Below are positions 6,310-9,937 of a DNA stretch of 9,937 nt, piece after piece. A program made the position numbers and the translations under genes. The stretch comes from Clostridia bacterium (GTDB lineage: Bacteria > Bacillota > Clostridia > Oscillospirales > CAG-272): the NCBI GenBank assembly GCA_017451975.1, contig JAFTNI010000196.1:1-9937 (forward strand). The letters run 5' to 3'. Each line of letters opens with the position of its first letter. Position 1 is the first letter of the stretch. Under the pieces are notes generated by a model. It had not been told where the DNA came from. It ran no database searches and worked only from the letters and a program-made list of their open reading frames with translations.

Positions 6310-7554
6310 GAAGGCGGTAAGCAAACACAGGCAAAGAAAGCGAAGGCGGAACCGAAGCCGAAGCCCGAAAAAGCTCCCGCTGCAACCGCGCCGAAGCCCG
6401 AAAGAAAGCCGAAGGGCAAAAGCGGATATATAGAGCTTCTGAACGGCAAAAAAGAAGAACTTCCTTTCGGTGAAAGCCTGGATTTTTATTCGGAAAGAAG
6501 AGATATTGTAAGCGTTGTGCTACCCGAAAGCGTTACGGAAATTGTAAAAGTGAACTTCAGTGAATGTGCAAACCTTGAAAAAATATATATTCCGAAAAGC
6601 GTTACAAGGATAGAAGCGGGCGCTTTCTCGGGCTGTGCGAAGCTTACTTCCGTTGAAATTCCCGAAGGTATTACGGAAATAGAACCGCAGACCTTCTATA
6701 TGTGCAAAAAGCTTTCTAAGGTAAAGCTCCCGAAAGGCCTGCAGAAAATAGGCGCGGGCGCGTTTATGCTTTGCAAAAGCCTTAAAAGCATCGATTTGCC
6801 AATAGGACTTGACACTATAGGCGACGAGGCCTTCCATTCTACGGGGCTAAAAAGAGTATGCATACCTAGGTCTGTTTTGACAATAGGTGAGCGTGCTTTT
6901 GCCGTTTGCGAAAAGCTTGGGGGGGTTACGCTTACGGACACGGTTGATTCTATAGGCGCAGATGCTTTCGATAGAAATTTGAAAATAGTATATTCAGGTG
7001 AGCGAGATGATTTTAACCGAGCCAATAAGACCGGGATTTATTATTCAAAGGTTATTTGTAAAAAAGATGCTTCAACCATCAAATCTAATATAAAGATAGC
7101 GGTGTTTGTTCTGGCTATTATCGTGCTTGTGGCGGCTACGGCTGCGGTTTCCATTACTGTAAAAGGCTCACTTCATTGGTGTATAGCTATAGCGGGCGGT
7201 CTGGCACTGAATATCACAATAGGAGCTGCTTTGAAACCGAGTAATGAAGCCTTTCACACAGCACTTAATGTGATAGAGCTGATTTCGTTTGCGATACTGT
7301 TTTTTGTGTCGTTAAGTTATGAAACTCTTTTGATATATGCGTTTGGTATTGTCCTTGGAGGTTTTATATCGACAATCTATACTGCGATTATTAAAAAGTT
7401 TGACTTAAGCTGGGTGTTTGCTTTTATTTATGCCGTTGCGTTTGTTTTGGCATTGCTTGGATTGATATTTGACCCTTTGTCCGTTCTAGCATTTATTTTT
7501 CTTATTGTGATAGTCGGAATTATTGGCGGCGTTATATATCTTATTTTTGGTTGA
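5380..7554 (+). CDS. Membrane-anchored TIR protein: zinc ribbon, TIR, BspA-type LRR, six TM helices (copy 1)
   Basis: A 724-residue multidomain protein. Order: zinc ribbon 8-34 (C9xxC12 and C29xxC32, both followed by G); helical, TPR-like region about 45-155 (NYDFEGAENIFSDIISEYP, WGLLLARYGIVFVKG), as seen before TIR in some Clostridia proteins; TIR about 162-308, with strand A DVFICVK, GKRVFFS, the KKMLLIGSRTEYFNSVWVKS segment and glutamate E250, which fits the catalytic NADase position (compare the WVHKE site of SARM1); Lys/Pro/Ala linker 311-345; seven BspA-type leucine-rich repeats of about 23 residues, 378-540 (pattern IPxSVTxIxxxAFxxCxxL); and a hydrophobic bundle of about six membrane helices, 571-723. 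There is no signal peptide, so TIR and LRR are probably both cytosolic. TIR domains cleave NAD or act as scaffolds; which applies here is open. The 3' 600 bases are about 37 percent GC, lower than the rest. No other product name is supported. Confidence 0.85.
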   Translation: MSDFVTLECNYCGNTERSSFIIRENEYICKCCGRAYRENPTGGEMRAVIGFETLKNYDFEGAENIFSDIISEYPESIEARWGLLLARYGIVFVKGFYMGEVEPIYCFPNYAYTRGTFTAEKEYREIENLLAHDGKMLEIYRAQAKQIENAFETFKSDIGKKENDVFICVKISKTTANNPFANGRTEDYEKACELYGKLRERGKRVFFSYVTLKNTIDSDMEIWRNMIRSKKMLLIGSRTEYFNSVWVKSEWERWVHMDSAGGDEHKKNLYIYVLGSESDNLYSKLPAGLKKLHPQIYTESTEADLMNDICEGGKQTQAKKAKAEPKPKPEKAPAATAPKPERKPKGKSGYIELLNGKKEELPFGESLDFYSERRDIVSVVLPESVTEIVKVNFSECANLEKIYIPKSVTRIEAGAFSGCAKLTSVEIPEGITEIEPQTFYMCKKLSKVKLPKGLQKIGAGAFMLCKSLKSIDLPIGLDTIGDEAFHSTGLKRVCIPRSVLTIGERAFAVCEKLGGVTLTDTVDSIGADAFDRNLKIVYSGERDDFNRANKTGIYYSKVICKKDASTIKSNIKIAVFVLAIIVLVAATAAVSITVKGSLHWCIAIAGGLALNITIGAALKPSNEAFHTALNVIELISFAILFFVSLSYETLLIYAFGIVLGGFISTIYTAIIKKFDLSWVFAFIYAVAFVLALLGLIFDPLSVLAFIFLIVIVGIIGGVIYLIFG
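6919..6925 (+). repeat. Homopolymeric G7 tract inside the TIR-LRR gene
   Basis: Seven consecutive G bases within the sixth/seventh leucine-rich repeat of copy 1, read in frame as part of KLGGV. One base gained or lost would end the protein before its membrane helices. The matching site in copy 2 has no G run. Confidence 0.8.
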
Positions 7555-7560
7555 CTACTT

Positions 7561-8519
7561 AATACAAATAAACAAAAACGGAGAAATATATGAGTGATTT
7601 TGTAACTTTGGAGTGTGGTTATTGCGGCAACGCAACGAGAAGCTCCTTCATAATTCGCGAAAGCGAATATATTTGTAAATGTTGCGGCAGGGCGTACCGC
7701 GAAAACCCCACGGGCGGCGAAACGCGCGCGGTTATCGGTTTTGAAACGCTCAAAAACTACGATTTTGCGGCGGCAGAAACAATATTCTCCGACGTAATCA
7801 GAGATTACCCCGAAAGTATAGATTCGCGCTGGGGCTTGCTTCTTGCGCGCTACGGCATAGTTTTCGTAAAGGGCTTTTATATGGGCGAAATCGAGCCTAT
7901 ATATTGCTTCCCGAACTATGGCTACAAGGACGGCGCTTTTACTGCGGAAGAGGAATACCAAGAGATTATGAAGCTCCTGGGAAATGACGCAGAGCGCAAG
8001 GCGCTTTACCAGAAGCAGGCAGAGCAGATAGAGCGCGCATTCGGCATTTTCAAAGAGGACGTAAGCAATAAGGAAAACGACGTTTTCCTTTGCGTAAAAA
8101 TAAGCAAAACTACGGCAAATAACCCGCACGTAAAGGGCACTACAGAGGATTATGAAAAGGCGTGCGAGCTTTACGGCAAGCTCCGTGAAGAGGGCAAAAG
8201 CGTATTTTTCAGCTACGTTACGCTGAAAAATACAATAGATTCCGATATGGAAATATGGCGTAATTTGCTGAGAAGTAAAAAAATGCTCCTTATCGGCAGC
8301 CGCACGGAATATATGAACAGCGTTTGGGTAAAAAGCGAATGGGAACGCTGGATACATATGGATAACGACGGCAGCAATGAGCACAGAAAAAACCTTTACA
8401 TATACATTCTCGGCAACGAGAACGAAAACCTCTATGCAAAGCTCCCCGCAGGGCTTAAGAAGCTGCACCCGCAGATATATACCGAAAGCACGGAGGCAGA
8501 CCTTATAAACGACGTTTGC
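7561..8519 (+). repeat. Tandem gene duplication, unit 2 (high-identity part)
   Basis: Second copy of the unit at 5351-6309, including the leader AAATAAACAAAAACGGAGAA directly before the start. No convincing promoter precedes it: the region matching the copy 1 promoter is the end of the copy 1 coding sequence. Confidence 0.85.
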
Positions 8520-9848
8520 TACGGCGGCGAAGATGCTGAAGAAAAGCCCGCCTCCACCGCAAAATCATCTAAGCCCACGAAATCAGCCGCAAGCAAGCCC
8601 GCAAAAACCGCAGAACCCAAAAAAGAAGCGGGCGACGCGGAGAATAAAGACGGCTATATATCCTTCCTCAGCGGCGGCAAGGAAACCATTGCCTACGGCA
8701 CGCAGAAGCTGAAGGATTACTCGGGCAGAAACGATATTGCAAGGGTAGTGCTCCCCTCAAGCGTTACGGAAATTGCGAAATCCAACTTCAGCGATTGCCC
8801 GAACCTTGCGAAAATTCAAATTCCCGCAAGCGTTACAAAAATAGAAAAGGGCGCTTTTTCGGGCTGTGTGAAGCTTGCTTCCGTTGAAATACCCGGGGGT
8901 GTTACCGAAATAGAGGCGAACACGTTCTATATGTGCAAAAGGCTTGCTTCCGTCAAGTTCCACGCAGGTGTTACGAAAATAGGCGACCTCGCTTTTGCTC
9001 AGTGTGAAAGCCTGAAGAGCGTTGCTTTGCCAAGCGGCCTTATGGAAATCGGCGCAGAGGCGTTTAACTCCACGGCGCTGCGCTCTGTAACCGTTCCGCG
9101 CTCTGTTGTGAGCATAGGCGACCGCGCATTCGGCGGCTGTAAAGCGCTTGAAAAGGTTAAAATTTACGATAACGTAACGTCTATAGGCGAAGAAGCCTTC
9201 GACTGGCGCAACGGGCTCCAGATAACCTATTCGGGAACGAAAGATGAATTTGCCTCTGCTTACCAGACGTATGCAAATAAAATGGCACAGTACAGACGCT
9301 ATACGCGCTACAACGGCTTTGAGCTTATATGCGAAAGGGACCCTGCCGTTATCAAAAAGAAAATATGGGTGGGCAGCAATATATTTGCTTTGCTTGCGAT
9401 AATCATCGGCGCAGTGGTGGTTGCGTTTACGGTTAAGGGCGGCATTCATTGGTCTATAGGCGTTGCGGGCGGTATTATACTCAATATGATATTGGGCATT
9501 ATTACAAGGCGTTTCAGCGATACCGATACGGGGCTTCAGTTCGTAATGAACATAATAGAGCTTGTTGCCTGCGTAATTCTTATCCCTTGCGCTTTCGTTA
9601 CGATGCATGCGCTCAAATATGCAGTAGGCATTTCACTCGGCGTTATTATAGCAACGGTTTACCTTAAAATAACCGAAGATTCTGAATTTGCATGGATATT
9701 TATTGTTCTCGGCGCGGGCACATTGCTTACCCCCCTTGCAATACTCACGTGGAGTGTGCTCGGCTTGGCTATACCGCTTCTCGTTGCGGGCGTAGGCTTG
9801 CTTATAGCCGGCATTATCTGGAGCATATACGCAGGCTCTTACTATTAA
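7590..9848 (+). CDS. Membrane-anchored TIR protein: zinc ribbon, TIR, BspA-type LRR, six TM helices (copy 2)
   Basis: A 752-residue paralogue of the preceding gene with the same domain order. Zinc ribbon 8-34 (C9/C12, C29/C32); TPR-like region 45-155; TIR 162-308 with DVFLCVK, SVFFSYVTLK, KKMLLIGSRTEYMNSVWVKS and E250; linker 311-353, richer in Ser/Thr/Lys/Ala than in copy 1; seven LRRs 385-549; a 40-residue spacer ending in ERDPAVIKKK; and about six membrane helices 593-746. The most variable stretch of the N-terminal part is 131-160, just before TIR strand A, while the TIR core around 205-250 is almost unchanged. GGAG (7580-7583) is 6 nt before the ATG. It begins 35 nt after the copy 1 stop with no terminator between, so co-transcription from the 5322 promoter is likely. 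GC content is even along the gene, unlike copy 1. Possible roles are NAD depletion on sensing infection, or signalling scaffold; neither is shown. Confidence 0.86.
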   Translation: MSDFVTLECGYCGNATRSSFIIRESEYICKCCGRAYRENPTGGETRAVIGFETLKNYDFAAAETIFSDVIRDYPESIDSRWGLLLARYGIVFVKGFYMGEIEPIYCFPNYGYKDGAFTAEEEYQEIMKLLGNDAERKALYQKQAEQIERAFGIFKEDVSNKENDVFLCVKISKTTANNPHVKGTTEDYEKACELYGKLREEGKSVFFSYVTLKNTIDSDMEIWRNLLRSKKMLLIGSRTEYMNSVWVKSEWERWIHMDNDGSNEHRKNLYIYILGNENENLYAKLPAGLKKLHPQIYTESTEADLINDVCYGGEDAEEKPASTAKSSKPTKSAASKPAKTAEPKKEAGDAENKDGYISFLSGGKETIAYGTQKLKDYSGRNDIARVVLPSSVTEIAKSNFSDCPNLAKIQIPASVTKIEKGAFSGCVKLASVEIPGGVTEIEANTFYMCKRLASVKFHAGVTKIGDLAFAQCESLKSVALPSGLMEIGAEAFNSTALRSVTVPRSVVSIGDRAFGGCKALEKVKIYDNVTSIGEEAFDWRNGLQITYSGTKDEFASAYQTYANKMAQYRRYTRYNGFELICERDPAVIKKKIWVGSNIFALLAIIIGAVVVAFTVKGGIHWSIGVAGGIILNMILGIITRRFSDTDTGLQFVMNIIELVACVILIPCAFVTMHALKYAVGISLGVIIATVYLKITEDSEFAWIFIVLGAGTLLTPLAILTWSVLGLAIPLLVAGVGLLIAGIIWSIYAGSYY

Positions 9849-9879
9849 TACGGTTAACAAAAATCCTTTCCTTTTGGGC

Positions 9880-9894
9880 TCCTTCTCATAAGGA
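9880..9894. repeat. Short inverted repeat downstream of the TIR genes
   Basis: TCCTT (9880-9884) and AAGGA (9890-9894) with loop CTCAT. Only 5 bp and without a following T-run, so it is not a convincing terminator. It may belong to the larger palindromic region that follows. Confidence 0.35.
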
Positions 9895-9900
9895 AGATTA

Positions 9901-9937
9901 CAATTTGTAGGGACCGGCGTCCTCGACGGTCCTTAAT
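9901..9937. repeat. GC-rich palindromic intergenic element, cut by the window end
   Basis: GGACCG (9911-9916) pairs with CGGTCC (9927-9932) around a 10-base loop, preceded by AATTTGTAG. The GC-rich, near-palindromic form differs from the AT-rich intergenic DNA elsewhere in the window and resembles small dispersed intergenic repeats common in Clostridia genomes (from memory, not verified). It could instead be a terminator for the TIR operon, with only a short TT after the stem. The stretch 9849-9937 has no gene. Confidence 0.4.

Noticed and set aside
6508..6999. The periodic 23-residue pattern considered as a CRISPR array or DNA satellite
   Set aside because: The periodicity is at the protein level (leucine-rich repeats) with diverged DNA units of about 69 bases and no spacers.
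7500..7589. Possible independent promoter before TIR copy 2 (TTGACT at 7551-7556)
   Set aside because: No acceptable -10 at 16-18 nt; the bases at the expected place are A-rich without a TATAAT-like form.
7428..8468. Long open frame on the minus strand (346 codons), with a similar one at 5344-6174
   Set aside because: Both lie antisense to the matching parts of the two TIR genes and exist because the codon pattern of the duplicated gene leaves that frame open. No ribosome site and no recognisable protein features; the sense frames carry clear domains.

Overview
The window looks like a chromosomal segment from a low-to-mid GC Bacillota, most likely a Clostridia-type anaerobe. This is inferred from strong GGAGG-type ribosome sites, a TTG start, consensus sigma-A promoters, a SpoVB/MurJ-type flippase next to an MTA/SAH deaminase, and TIR proteins of a kind I recall from gut Clostridia. 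I cannot name the species.

Layout. (1) 1-2367, plus strand: the 3' part of an MTA/SAH deaminase gene, followed after 15 nt by a TTG-started lipid-linked oligosaccharide flippase of the MVF/SpoVB type. A perfect 12-bp hairpin terminator (2371-2400) closes this unit and also serves the convergent gene. (2) 2404-3558, minus strand: a stand-alone T4 Rnl1-like RNA ligase with all nucleotidyltransferase motifs. (3) 3588-3663: a divergent promoter region, with an extended -10 promoter for the ligase and a perfect TTGACA-17-TATAAT promoter for the opposite side. (4) 3697-5276, plus strand: a two-gene operon of a zinc-ribbon protein (DUF2310-like) and a leucine-carboxyl-methyltransferase-type SAM enzyme, ended by a hairpin that overlaps the stop codon. 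(5) 5322-9848, plus strand: a promoter and two tandem paralogous genes. Each encodes an N-terminal zinc ribbon, a helical repeat-like region, a TIR domain, a Lys/Pro/Ala linker, seven BspA-type leucine-rich repeats and about six C-terminal membrane helices. (6) 9849-9937: a short non-coding end with two small inverted repeats.

The most interesting element is the tandem zinc ribbon-TIR-LRR-membrane pair. The first 310 residues of the two proteins are about 80 percent identical with no gaps (247/310 by hand count), while the linkers and membrane bundles are much more diverged. The 3' end of the first gene is also clearly AT-richer (about 37 percent GC over 6961-7560, by hand) than the matching part of the second gene (mid-to-high 40s), which suggests a mosaic origin. 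TIR domains act either as NAD-consuming enzymes or as scaffolds. Here the residue matching the catalytic glutamate is kept in both copies (E250). A membrane-anchored sensor or defence pair is a reasonable hypothesis, but nothing in the window proves it. The promoter lies only upstream of the first copy, so the two are probably co-transcribed.
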